Shown one piece after another: positions 35,800-46,790 of a DNA stretch of 64,000 nucleotides (its first letter is position 1; each line of letters opens with the position of its first letter). Below the pieces are notes generated by a model. It was not told the origin of the DNA. It was given only the letters and a program-made list of their open reading frames with translations, and made no database searches. The DNA is from Homalodisca vitripennis (Eukaryota > Arthropoda > Insecta > Hemiptera > Cicadellidae), in the NCBI RefSeq assembly GCF_021130785.1, contig NW_025778046.1:96192-160191 (forward strand). Direction: 5' to 3'. The translations under genes were made by a program, and so were the position numbers.

Positions 35800-36070
35800 C
35801 AAAACAGGGAGAGGGAAAAGTTTAGTAATGATACCAGTAAAGACACATTGTTATCGTTATCAGAATTCGGCTGTCAATGATTGATTATTCTACAGTCTAT
35901 AAGTAGCGCCACTTGACTTGAGGGAAAGATAGAGATAGAAAGGTGTTATGTAGACATAATCTCCTTCTTCGTTCATTAATCTTAAGTTGTGTTACCAAAT
36001 TAACAAATTTAAAATTGGTACAAACGTTCTTTTAAATATTTCCACAATGGTTTATATCAACCGTATTGTA
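35800..36070 (+). repeat. Block T, copy 5
   Basis: It contains CCAGTAAAGACACATTGTTA, TCTACAGTCTATAAGTAGCG and CCACTTGACTTGAGGGAAAG. The TATA-like word reads TATAAGTA at 35,898-35,905. It is preceded by F and followed by H. Confidence 0.88.
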
Positions 36071-36479
36071 TAACTGTTAGATTTCTAATATAGAAAAAAA
36101 TCTGATATGTGTAATAAATTAAACACAGTTATAAAAATAATATATTTTAATTATATTAGTTTGAATTTTTTATTTAAATGTATTCAATTTATAAAGAAGG
36201 TAATTTTAAAATTTGATAGTGAAATAAATCACTGAGTAACTTTTTATCACTAAGTTATAGCATAATATAAACTTAAATTATATTTGACAACAAAAGTATT
36301 TATAGTATATAAAATATCATATATTTTGTATTGATTTTATATTTTAAATAATAATAATAAATTACTCTGCTATGGATAAATGAAAAAATTCTGATAATTT
36401 TTAAGGTGTAACTATTTAGCCACTTAATATAATTGTTGTATTCCTGTATTTCTTCTAATTAGTTATATTATTGAAGTGA

Positions 36480-37250
36480 AAACTTCTTTAGGCGCGTTGA
36501 GCGTTTTGGTAGAGGGTAAAATCCTCGGTTCGCGTCACCGACATGCTAATGATACTGACCTGCATGAAAAAGTCAGTCTCGCTGTGTTTTTTAACCGTAG
36601 ACTTGGCCGCGGACTACTAACCTGCATGAAAAAGTCAGTCTCGCTGTGTTAAAACTGTCCCGGCGGAGTATGAAAACAGACTGCGAAAATCAGTGACCTT
36701 TACGGCTTCCTCTCGCGATTTAAAAGTGAAGCCAATGTCGTACAATTCTGTAAGATGCGTCAAATTAAAGCTCTTAATATTGGCAATCTATTGGTTACAT
36801 TTTTAAATATTAAAAAATTTTCGAAATAATTTTGATTATTGTTTACATTTTACATAGCGTTTACAATGACAAGAAAAAAGTAGTAATTGAGGATTTTTTT
36901 TTATTTTTTGGTCAGACAAAATTTGTCAGCGAGAAAGTTGTGTGAAAATAGATGAATATTTTTTTTGTAATTTATCATTTTTTTATTGGAAGTTTAGTTT
37001 AGCCTGTAGTAGCGTATGAAGTGATGAGTGAACGTTTCTGCCGGAACTGTAGTTGGCGCATTGGCTCACTGATACCGTATTAACTCAATAAATTAGTTTA
37101 TTGTGCAATAAAAATACCTTTACGAAAGAACCAAGTTAATTTAACTAATTTATTAGTTTTTAAAATATTGTGGGTTTAATTGTTATTGCAATTATATACT
37201 TTATCCGTAGCAATAACTGTATTATTTACAACGGTGTTCAACTCACTGTT
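36480..37250. repeat. GC-richer insertion between blocks T and H, with a 62-bp internal duplication
   Basis: The T-to-H distance is about 1.9 kb here against about 1.1 kb at 11.6 kb and 18.5 kb, so extra DNA is present. CCTGCATGAAAAAGTCAGTC plus TCGCTGTGTT occurs at 36,559 and again at 36,621. The segment contains CpG-bearing words (AGGCGCGTTGAGCG, CCCGGCGGAG) and ATGCGTCAAATTAAAGCTCT. It looks like an inserted mobile element whose ends I cannot define. Confidence 0.5.
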
Positions 37251-37689
37251 GTTCACTCGGTGTTTACTCACTTATAAATGAATAATGAAAACAAGGAATA
37301 TATTTTTAAACATTTTTAATATTTGTGCGAATATTTGTATTTAAAATTTAGCATTATTCATTTTAATTATGTTTTTAATATTTAACCTCTTCATCATGAA
37401 ATGAGTATTATTACGGTATAAGATTTATCTTACTAGCGTGGTAAAATAGATTTCTAGTTATTTGATAATATTTTTTCGTGGATTTTAAAATTGAAAAATT
37501 TAAAAAACGCGTCAGATTTACAATTACAGATGTACTGCTACTATATTTTTTAATTTACTAGTGAGTACACACATGTATAATATATTGATTATTCCAAATA
37601 CAAACGAAGAACTAATTAACTATCGCGATTTCTTTATTATATATTTAAAGCAACAAAAAAAAAACTCAATATATGCTAAATTGCTTTCT

Positions 37690-38010
37690 CTATACCTTCA
37701 ATAGAGAAAGGACAAAAAAGCGTCAGTAGTTAACAATAATGTATTGATATTTCTTTAGATTTCAACGGTGAATTTTTGAGACTACCATATGTTTATCCCT
37801 GCACCCGCAAACACAATAAAAATGCAACCCGATAACCTCTTAAACACAAAAATGTTACTTGTAAGATTTAATGCGAGAGTGTTTGCATGTATTATAATTA
37901 ATGCTTTGTTTTTCACAACTGATATGTAACAAACGTGGGTTCGGCCAGTTAAATAATCATTACGGTACTCAACTCAACATTTTAATAGAAATTCTAGACA
38001 TCCGTTTATC
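37690..38010 (+). repeat. Block H, copy 3
   Basis: Partner of copies at 12.8, 19.6 and 51.8 kb: GTTACTTGTAAGATTTAATG, GAGTGTTTGCATGT, ATATGTAACAAACGTGGGTT and CAGTTAAATAATCATTACGG. Confidence 0.88.
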
Positions 38011-38139
38011 ATAGTACACCATATCCTAGATTTAAGGCCTTTAAGTTCACAAGAAAAAATTTCTTGTGATTGAATGTGTGTTTTGCTTTTTAAAAATGAC
38101 TACCAATTCGTAATGGTCAATTGAAAACTTTGTAAGTAA

Positions 38140-38520
38140 GGGCAATTAGGAAATATGTGGAGTTCTCGTGTCCTTATATGCCGATGTTGGTATTTTTAAC
38201 GCACAGACTTCGTGCCCAGTTTTTCTGCAGATCATGGATTTATATCTTATGGATAACATAGAGGACAATCTTTTTCCGTAACAGTTGCTCTGGAAGTACG
38301 AGAAAATTCCATCCGGCCACAGGTGATTTCCCTTCTTCACTGATGCGGAGCTGTCCCAGGCCCTAATGGTCACCTGACCCCTCGGAAGTGCACAAGGAGG
38401 AAGCTCGGACCTGTCTACAGCGAGTGCTGAATATGTACAATCGTTGCTTGCATAAAGGGGAAACATTCAATACTCAATGGAAGGTTCAACGCCTGGATCT
38501 CAAGTTACATATACACGTAT
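38140..38520 (+). repeat. Block I, copy 2
   Basis: It matches 52,160-52,545 (GGAGTTCTCGTGTCCTTATA, TTATGGATAACATA, GATTTCCCTTCTTCACTGAT, GCGGAGCTGTCCCAG, GGACCTGTCTACAG, GAATATGTACAATCGTTGCT). A 106-codon minus-strand frame (38,146-38,466) is open here but is broken in the other copies. Confidence 0.85.
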
Positions 38521-38709
38521 TCTTATTTTAAAATATCCCTCCCGGCTATGTCCCACTGGTATCTAAAGCTGTGGAAGATCCCATAGAAATGCTTTACAGT
38601 TAATATTATTAAATGAAAGAGCCTGTTAAGAGTAATAAACTGTTAAGAATACATATTTTTATAATAAAACAACCATATATATTTTTTATTTAACTGCTAT
38701 TTAAAATTC

Positions 38710-38712
<3 letters not shown>

Positions 38713-38764
<52 letters not shown>
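38713..38764. repeat. TA microsatellite, about 26 units
   Basis: A pure TA run. It may extrude as a cruciform or slip, and its length in an assembly may be unreliable. Confidence 0.98.
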
Positions 38765-38769
<5 letters not shown>

Positions 38770-38849
38770 TTTTATTTGTTTCGATGTTAAACAATGTTAT
38801 TTGAAAATATACAGAATATAAAATAAAATAAAAGTAAAAATATACTTTT

Positions 38850-39560
38850 AACTGTAGATTTTTAGAAATATTAGATATGCAATTCTTGTTTAGTACCGTA
38901 ATACAAGTATCAAAGACCAAGCTACTTCCTAACTTTTTCTATAAGTGTAGATACAGTTATAAATCAAATTTTAGTTGTTTACTGAGTGTACCTATCATCA
39001 GTATATGTAAATACATATTCTTGATTAGTAAAATAAGATGCAATCAACTATGGATTAAAACCATTAATATCACCGGGGTAAATTCAATTTATATTAATTT
39101 ACACTTTTTTACTTAATTTCTTGATCGTAGCTAAAAGACAAAGTCAACATTGGCGTATGAAATGTAATGCACTCGAAACAGTGCTCATGCACGTGCAAAG
39201 CCTAAGAAATTGCTTGCGATGCCGTGGGTAACTAATAGTTTAGTATACATAGATGAAATTTACATTCTAAAATACAGCTTTATAGGTACTATTAAATTCG
39301 TGGACTCGATCAGTTTACTAGAGTTTAACGTTAACCTAATATACAAGTAAGTTTTTTTCATACAATCATAATCACGAGAAATGAACTTTTTGAGGGGTAG
39401 TAGGAGTAATTAGCAATTTAGAAAAAATTTTAGTAGAAAATTCACGCCAAGATGTTGAAAGAATTATTCTAGACAAGCAGTCATGTGGTTTATAAACCAT
39501 CAACCCTACTTCAGTGTAATTTATCACTCTCAGTAGTCGATATCCTTCATATGGTTTAAC
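38850..39560 (+). repeat. Block J, copy 2
   Basis: Partner of 14,550-15,210. It ends with ATCACTCTCAGTAGT and CGATATCCTTCATATGG at about 39,526-39,556, kept exactly as in copy 1 although the bases before it differ. The frame 38,877-39,116 is not conserved in copy 1. Confidence 0.85.
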
Positions 39561-40109
39561 TGTTCAGTAAATACCATGTAACTATATTTTTTTGTTTCAT
39601 AAGCTGTTAATTTATCGTTATTATAATCAAGTTATGGAAATTAGAACTTGAGAAGTATTTATTACACATTTTAAGTGTTATGCTTATTTTTAATTTAAAA
39701 TATATCTACTAGTCTACTGTATTTATAGCGATTTAAAGTGAATAAATAAATGAATAAATCATTTGATACCAATTTTCTACAGATTTATTACTTCCTGGAA
39801 ACGTAAAATTTAAAAGTTAAAACATAAAATATTTATAGTGTTTTATTGTTATAATGAAGATCTAATTTTGTTATAATGGTTTCATATGTAGAAAAAAATT
39901 ATATGAAAAAATTTATAGAAGCTACGTTATATTCCGGCAGACTATATTTTCAATAACGATTTTCTGAATACCTATAGGATTATAAAATAATATAATAAGC
40001 AAATCTGCATAGTTTATAAGTATGGTAGTTATTTTTTTATATTGTTCCAACCATTTGAGTAATGTAACTCACTTCCTAAATAGCTAGATTATCTTACGAA
40101 ACTTAAAAA

Positions 40110-40265
40110 AAAACTTATTCAAGGAGACGCTTGTGCTTATAGTGTGTAATCAGTAGTTACTTTGTACATGAGATCAAAAACTATTAACTGGGTCAAATAG
40201 ATCTGATCGTGTTTCAGTTGAAAGTTGGGTTAAAGTTAAATTAAACACTGAAAGCTATTTTATCA
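40110..40265 (+). repeat. Block K, copy 2
   Basis: It shares GTGCTTATAGTGTGTAATCA and TAGATCTGATCGTGTTTCAG with 15,765-15,890, and both end near TTTATCAG. Confidence 0.6.
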
Positions 40266-41149
40266 GTTGATTTATCTCTTCACAGTTCATGAATTAGTTA
40301 CTAACTTTGTTGTTTGTGCTCATAAGAAACGTACTTTGATGAGACACGTTTTCCATTTCTGTTTGTATTTTTTCCATTTACTTACTTACTCTTTACTTGA
40401 TATACACCAATCGAGTAAGAGTTTTATTATATTTACTTCATTGAATTGAGTAAATTATGTTTCAAATAAATAACGTAGAAGAAACTATATCTATGTGATG
40501 CGTGAGTATAAGAAATATTTATTTTAATAGTTTTAAGAATACTGACAAGGATATCACATTCAGCACATTTAAATATTTTATCAAATTTTTATTGCTTCAA
40601 CTTTTTGTGAAGAAACTATCAGAAAATGATCAGTAAATTCGTGACGGAAAGTACGAAAGTCTACAAATAATAATCGTAACTAAAAAAATATAATTAGTGG
40701 TAATAAAATTGGAACTAATTAAATAGTGTGATCTTTTGGATTTTTTACTAGATACATATTTGTTTTACTGCTCTTTACAATCCTATAGCAGTTCTTATTT
40801 TATTCCCGTTAGTATCATTAAATACACTTCAGCCAAGAATGGAAATATTATATTATTGAGGATTACCAAAGCGACTATTTACGAGAGGTATTAAGTGTCA
40901 GTTTTTGGCTGCAAATATTATTGCAGTCTCTTAAGAGTAGTTTTAAACCTCATGCTCCTGTACTTAATTTTAGAGTTGTGGGAGGTGTCTTACCACAGAA
41001 AACAAGTAAGGTTTATATGCTTATTTATAAAGGTTTCTATGCTTGAAATAACTCTAAAGAATAAACATTTAGAAAATTCCACTTTAGTGTGGAATCCTTT
41101 CAATATCTCTACAACATAATACAAACACTTAAGGAACAGTAAAACGTTC

Positions 41150-41370
41150 GCTGCCTGAATGAATAGGTTTGGGTGTATGTTTGTGGTTGAGGAGGAGCGC
41201 AGGTGGTTGTAATCAAACTGTTGAGTTATTCTGCTGGCCAAAAACATGCGGTTCCCAGGAGAAATATACGTGGAAATGGCTTTTGTCCAAAAAGACCCAA
41301 AAATATTAATCGGCCTTAGTGGATTTTCACTTACCAAAAAAAGTTTTAGCGTTACAAACAATGAAAGCGT
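41150..41370 (+). repeat. Block M, copy 2
   Basis: GTTTGTGGTTGAGGAGGAGC, GCAGGTGGTTGTAATC, TGTTGAGTTATTCTGCTGGC and AACATGCGGTTCCCAGGAGA tie it to copy 4 at 54.1 kb. It continues with GGATTTTCACTTACCAAAAA. Confidence 0.9.
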
Positions 41371-41542
41371 TTATCTATAACTGTTATAAATTAGTAGCAT
41401 ATGTAATGTTCCTAGATGGTGAATGTGAAAATTGTTTAAATGTATCACTATATCTTTCTAAAATAATTTTAAATAAAAATTCGAAAAAAGTTTTTATAAC
41501 TCTAGTATATATTAAATTTTGAAAATAATGAAACATAGTAGT

Positions 41543-42116
41543 TTTTTTAAGGAGAGGCAGGAAAATGCTTTTACGTACACAGGTGGCCAGCCTGTAGTGT
41601 GAGACCCCTACTTGCGTAAAATACCCACTAAAAACCCTCTACTCTTATGATTCTAGCCTGAACCTGCTTATCGCTTTAAACTTCGGGCTAGGCCTAATTT
41701 TGGCTTACGCCCACAGGGCTTGCACCTATCTAGCCGTTCGGATCTTGGATCTGGACCGCGTTCCGATTCAGATCGGTCTTTTTTGGAGTATACCCTGTGC
41801 AAAGATGGACCAGCAGCACCAGTAGTCCTTGCCCCTCCCACAATCCATTCACAGACCGTATCCACCGAAATCATATCGAAAATTTGAGTCACTTCAAGGC
41901 GGGGCCTTTCCCAACGCGGGCAGCGGAAGAAAGTGTGTTCCGCGTCGTCGGGAACGCCTGAGCAATAAATGCAATCCGGCGAAACGGCCTTGCCCATCGG
42001 TGGAGGTACGACCGGAAGTAGCCGTGACCACTCAAAAACATTGTGGGGTAGTAATCCAACTCGTCATGCCGCCATTCTACCCACGGTTGGACTTGTTTTA
42101 ACTTGTACAAACAAGC
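41543..42116 (-). mobile_element. 5'-truncated R1-like LINE insertion with an 11-bp target-site duplication
   Basis: AACATAGTAGT occurs at 41,532-41,542 and again at 42,117-42,127, directly outside the element. The minus-strand 3' end carries seven A residues (TTTTTTT on the plus strand at 41,542-41,548), next to the lower-coordinate duplicate. The element is clearly more GC-rich than its surroundings. It interrupts the interval between blocks M and N. A flanking duplication, A tail and 5' truncation fit target-primed reverse transcription. Confidence 0.93.
41668..42110 (-). pseudogene. R1-like polyprotein carboxyl end, frameshifted
   Basis: On the minus strand the frame 42,110-41,889 encodes HDELDYYPTMFLSGHGYFRS and the frame 41,997-41,668 continues with DCIYCSGVPDDAEHTFFRCP. 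The latter contains C-x2-C-x8-H-x4-C, the terminal zinc knuckle typical of R1-clade elements, followed by RW-ERPRLEV. The two parts are in different frames, so a frameshift lies near 41,990. Only this terminal region is present, so the copy could not transpose. Confidence 0.9.
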
Positions 42117-42669
42117 AACATAGTAGTGACAAGATTGTAAAAGATAACTATAATTATAATTTTCTCAATAGTAACCTATCACAAAATGAATTTGTAAACC
42201 ATATCCATTTATGAACGTTTTTTTAAGTCTAGCACCTGTTTTTTTTTCAGTTTTATCTTAGTAACCATTTAATAAATAAGGTTACAAAAATAAGACTTTA
42301 ATATTTATACAACAAATACGATACAGGTATGAATTTAATAGTTATTATGAAATTTATTTAGACCTGTTTTAGTTGTGCCTATGTAAAGCAATTTTTCGAT
42401 TACAATCTAATCTCGTTTGTTCGTAAATTACCGAGAAAGATGGAAAATATAATATTGTTCACGTACGTTTATTCAATCATATTTGAAATAATGGTTTAAA
42501 AATACCAATGAAAATCAACTTTTAATGTATAATGGTATAAATCTATGATAAGTTGTATTATTGCTAGAAGCTTTTCACACAAATAACTACTGTTTTTCTA
42601 CAACTGTTTGCAATATTTTGTTTATTTTGCCGGTTATCAGTTGTGTATTAGTTGCACTAACATGATTTA

Positions 42670-42950
42670 CGATGTATAGAAGCGTACTAGATTTTATTCC
42701 TCACGATGAAAATATTTTTTCATTCTTTGAACAAACAATATCAAAATTCCATCAGAGACTCAGTATATACTCGGCCCAAGAGAGCAAGAGAATTGACAAT
42801 TCGGTGTGTGTTTATGCGTGTACACTCTTCTGCATGCAACACTCGAGTCCCTGTGTATTCTAGTGTCCTGTGGTTGACGTGCCGCCAATCCTACACTCAA
42901 ATGTATACCTCCTACCCTTGGCTCTTCACTGACTGAACCAAATTATTTAC
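42670..42950 (+). repeat. Block N, copy 1
   Basis: It shares GAGAGAATTGACAAT (here AAGAGAATTGACAAT), GTGTTTATGCGTGTACACTC, CTGCATGCAACACTCGAGT and CCTGTGTATTCT with 55,365-55,570. The two-base gap at about 42,850 shifts any reading frame. Cysteine codons are frequent, but changes between copies are mostly replacement-type, so coding is not supported. Confidence 0.9.
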
Positions 42951-43339
42951 CATGATAAACATTTTTATCTTACAAACTTTTACAATGTTCACAATTCACT
43001 GTACTATATACACATCGAAATATTATTAGAAAATGTTATATTTGAAATATATATAATTTATTATGTATTACTTCTGATAAATTAAACACATATACTAATT
43101 TAAAAAATTACAATTCTTTTCTAGAGTCAATTTTTCATATAATACGTTTTTTTTATAAGAGAATTGTAAATTTTTTTAATTATTTGCAGTTACAGTTAAA
43201 TGGTTACAATAATGTGCATTACTAACAATACTGTAGTGTAAACTGTTAGGTCATTAAATATTACAAAAAAATAACTTAAAAAAAGTTAAACACATTACAC
43301 GTTAGCGCAGAAAAATGTAGAGAAACAGTACAAGCATAG

Positions 43340-43540
43340 TTACCATACGTGGAATGTCTGTAACAGGTTCTGGCGACAAACGATAGTGGCACCAATCTGG
43401 AGCATTAGTTTCTTGGAGTTATGAAATGTGTTGTTCACAAAGCTTTGTTTTTTCTAGAGTTAAATAAATAAGGTTCATTCTGACTCAGTAAATCTAATTA
43501 TGTAATTCTACAATAATAGCATTACAAATTATTTGTACAA
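43340..43540 (+). repeat. Block O, copy 1a
   Basis: First of two adjacent O units. It has TTCTGGCGACAAACGATAGT, GGCACCAATCTGGAGCATTA and TTCACAAAGCTTTG. The second unit follows 10-20 bp later. Confidence 0.8.
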
Positions 43541-43549
43541 ATTGTCACA

Positions 43550-43790
43550 CGTGAGGCCGCCTGGCGTAGGTTATGGCCACAAACAACAGCGGTACCAATT
43601 TGGCGCATTAGTTTCTTAACAGGAAGTGTTATAAAATTTCCAGATTACAAAACCTTGCTTTTCTCTTGAGCGTTATTGCGTTACAAAATGAGATTAATTC
43701 TGACGTGGTAAGTCGAAATTCTACAATAATTAAATTTCAGATTAGTTGTTCAAATATTCAACGTAGTTTCTTTGTTTATTTATTTAACAA
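43550..43790 (+). repeat. Block O, copy 1b
   Basis: It repeats 1a with GCGTAGGTTATGGCCACAAA, GGTACCAATTTGGCGCATTA and CTTAACAGGAAGTG, then TTGAGCGTTATTGCG. It matches 48,160-48,400 and 56,190-56,390 better than 1a does. A local tandem duplication made the pair. Confidence 0.85.
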
Positions 43791-43849
43791 TAAAGTTGGA
43801 ATTTTTTAAGAATCTTTACTCGGGAAGGCCACCCTCCCTAACACTGTAC

Positions 43850-44420
43850 GCTATTTTCAAGAATAGCACGATGGTAATCACTAGATATTAAATGGAATCT
43901 GATTGTACAAAATACAAATTTCAATTGATGCAAACATTCTGAGAAAAAAATAATCTGACTAATTCAGATAAGTTTTCGCAATAGGAGACACTGTTTTTTT
44001 AGACAAAGATAAGATACTTTATCACTAATGTTACATCACTTTCATGAAAGAGAAGGAAAGAGAGGGGAAGAGTGTGGCAACGATAAATAATTAATTAATA
44101 TTGAGTACCGATTTATATATTTACCACAAAACAGCTGTCTGAGAATGATTACTCTACAGCATATAGTAATGAAAATTTTCTGAGAGTGAGTAATGACCAT
44201 ATATTGCCCTTTTTATAGATTGTCGTTAAATTGGTTAGTTTATTGTTTTAATGAATTTGCAGGTCTCTAAAATCCTTGGTACTTTTTAGCTACGCGTATG
44301 ACATGGTTTTACCGTGCTTCCATTGACATCATTTATTAGTAACGCTATTGCAGTGTAGAATATTCAGAAACTGATTTTATATGCAGGATGTTGTACGTTT
44401 TAGCTTTAAAATTTTGTTTT
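43850..44420 (+). repeat. Block P, copy 1 (contains a diverged T-like core)
   Basis: It aligns with 56,440-57,010: GGTAATCACTAGATATTAAA, GATAAGTTTTCG, AGCTGTCTGAGAATGATTAC, TGAGAGTGAGTAATGACC, GGTCTCTAAAATCC and GCAGTGTAGAATATTC. The part at about 44,080-44,180 resembles block T (GTGGCAACGAT, CAGCTGTCTGAGA) but lacks the TATA-like word. Confidence 0.75.
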
Positions 44421-44649
44421 ATACTTTTAAATATACGTTTTCCATATACCGTATTGTATAAACACCTTAAATACCAGATTTTAAAAACATGCAGTAGTTA
44501 TTTACATTTTGGGATAACAAAAATTTAATTCGTGACCTGTACATTTTCTTTAACTCATTAACGGGTTTTTCTTGTGCATGCAATTATGTACCAATTATGA
44601 AAGATTTGTAGAATTAAATATAAAGTTTCCAATTTAAAAAAGTTAGTTT

Positions 44650-45020
44650 TGTATGTCAAAACGTTTTTATTTTTACATATTGTCCACTAAGCCTTCTTCA
44701 CTGCCCGCTTCCGTGCAATCATCCCTCAAGTGAATCCAATTGTCTATTTGTGCGTCAGAAATATTTATGGTACAATAAACCAAACTTAATAATGTGCAAA
44801 CAATTAAGACAGTAGACAAATGAAGTCCTGACATCTAGTAGACAACGTCACAACATTTGCGCATCTTTCCGTTGCCATATAAAAGGTACTTATATGGCAT
44901 ATGTACAGCAGACAAAACAATAAAACAGGAGGAATGTAGCAGTGCAAAATATTCCCTCAGTAGCAAATTTTTACGCAATCGCTAGGAACGCAGTATTACG
45001 TGAGCAACCGTTAAGGGGTT
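44650..45020 (+). repeat. Block Q, copy 1
   Basis: It aligns with 57,290-57,490: CCAATTGTCTAT, ATATTT-TGG-TACA-TAAAC, TTTTTACGCAATCGCTA and AACGCAGTATTACGTGA. About 150 bp (roughly 44,810-44,960) has no counterpart at 57 kb and may be inserted. Confidence 0.65.
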
Positions 45021-45229
45021 AATTATTTACAATGTAGTAGCTAATGTAGTTAATGATTTAAAATAAAAGATCATCGAAACTGGTTTAATATTAATATTAA
45101 TGTTTTGTTTACTTTCACTATCGATGAAGAATGATGTGTTTAATTTTCATGCCGAAGTTAGGACTATACAGTCCTTTGTAACAGTTAGGGCCCAACTGTA
45201 TCAGCGGCCATCTTTTTATTGCCCCTTAA

Positions 45230-45839
45230 CCCTAGAACACTACCGTGTTTTGATATACCTTTGTTACTACCGATACGTAAATTTTACGTAGCATGTTTAT
45301 TTTTGTTTTTAAGTTATGTAAAGTTTTATTTTCATGCCTGTGTATTGTGTTTGTGTATCTCCTTGCCTATGTGCTTACTTAAGGTGATGATGCGTGTGTT
45401 TAAGCGTGTATGCGTGTGTGTAATGCGTGCATGTGTGATACATGGTGTTTTCCTAACCTTATCTTCATATCTACAATGCCATAGAAACTCATTCTTTCCA
45501 AAAAGCCTACAAATTGTCTACTATCTCCAAGACGTTTATTTACAAAAATACAACCCAAAATAGGTTTAGTATATTTTACTATACACACTTATACGTGAAA
45601 TATACGTATTTTTTTATCAAGCATTACTACCGCTACGTAAAATTTACGCACGGCCTAAATAAAAATCAACATTGAGATAGGAAAAAGAACTACACACATC
45701 CTTACGCTTTGGAGGACGAACGACCATTGATCAGTAGAAGCACTGCCCAAAGCTTAAACCGGAAGGTTGGGGGGGAGAGTAGATGTGACCATAAACATGA
45801 CGCATATACGTAAAATTTACGCACGGTAGTGTTCTAGGG
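45230..45839. mobile_element. piggyBac-like non-autonomous element, 610 bp
   Basis: The left end CCCTAGAACACTACCGTG directly follows TTAA (45,226-45,229). The right end CACGGTAGTGTTCTAGGG is directly followed by CTAA (45,840-45,843). An inverted CCCTAGAAC terminus at a TTAA target is the signature of the piggyBac superfamily; one copy of the target has mutated. The palindrome-like ACGTAAATTTTACGT near each end also occurs inside at about 45,630-45,650. No transposase is encoded; the frames inside (45,219-45,563 and others) are chance. Confidence 0.93.
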
Positions 45840-46599
45840 CTAAGAACAGTGTCACACTTAAAAAACTTGCACAAACCTTTTTTAATCATTGAATCATAGG
45901 AGATATCTCATGTTAAAGATGAGGTTAACATGCATCCGAATGTAATTTTAATTCAAAAGTAAAAATATCTTTTTCGTAATTTAAATACAAACAGTAACAC
46001 TTTGCAAGACAAAATTAAATTATGGTGTATAAGTGCGTATTCGTTATACTTAAAGAATGATCAATAGGTTATTCTATAGTAATAGATTACTCTATATTTG
46101 CTTACGAGAGAAAATGTTAAATTTTAAACTTATAAAATGTTTCATGCTGATATTTGGAAATGCTACCCTGTGTTTAACAATATTAATAAAAAATGTATGT
46201 AAATCGTTTGTAAAAATTTAAGGCATTAAATTTTGGCATACAAATAAATTTACATTTCTAACATCCAGTTGAATCCATCAAAGTATTTTCATTCATAACA
46301 GTTTTATTCTTTTTTCTGGTTGTTCCCGAAGGCAAATTCTGTTTCATTAAATAGAGACACTAGCGTTGAAATGGTTTATGTTTATTCAGACCGAACCATT
46401 GTTCTGTGACGTTAACCATTTTTGAATATTTTATCATAAAGGCTACAATAACTCCGTTATAGCTTCATGTAATAAAGCTTAAGCAGCCAAATGTTGTTAG
46501 TTAATAGTAATGGAATTATTAGAAACAACTAGCTTTACAACTATATAAAAAGTATACTGTAAAATGGATTGTAAGCATTACCAGTTGAAACAATACAAT

Positions 46600-46790
46600 T
46601 GATGTTACTGAACGTGTTCGCAGGTGTTTGCGATCAGACTGCTGAGTAATTCAACTGGCCACAAACATGCAGTTCCCAGGTGAAATCGACGCGGAAATAG
46701 CTTTTCCGACAAACCAAAATATATTCATTGGCTGTTAGTGCAATTGAATTGGATTTTCCACAAAGATCGCAAGCACACTTTGATACACAA
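46600..46790 (+). repeat. Block M, copy 3
   Basis: GATCAGACTGCTGAGTAATT, CAACATGCAGTTCCCAGGTG (here AACATGCAGTTCCCAGGTG), GGAAATAGCTTTTCCGACAA and ATATATTCATTGGC identify it. The 3' part with CCGCAAAGAGCATTA is diverged. Confidence 0.88.

Noticed and set aside
38146..38466. 106-codon minus-strand frame in block I.
   Set aside because: The equivalent frames in the copies at 13 kb and 52 kb are broken or shifted, so there is no sign of coding constraint.
43320..44040. Short ORFs across blocks O and P as remnants of a gene.
   Set aside because: None is kept in frame between the copies at 43, 48 and 56 kb.
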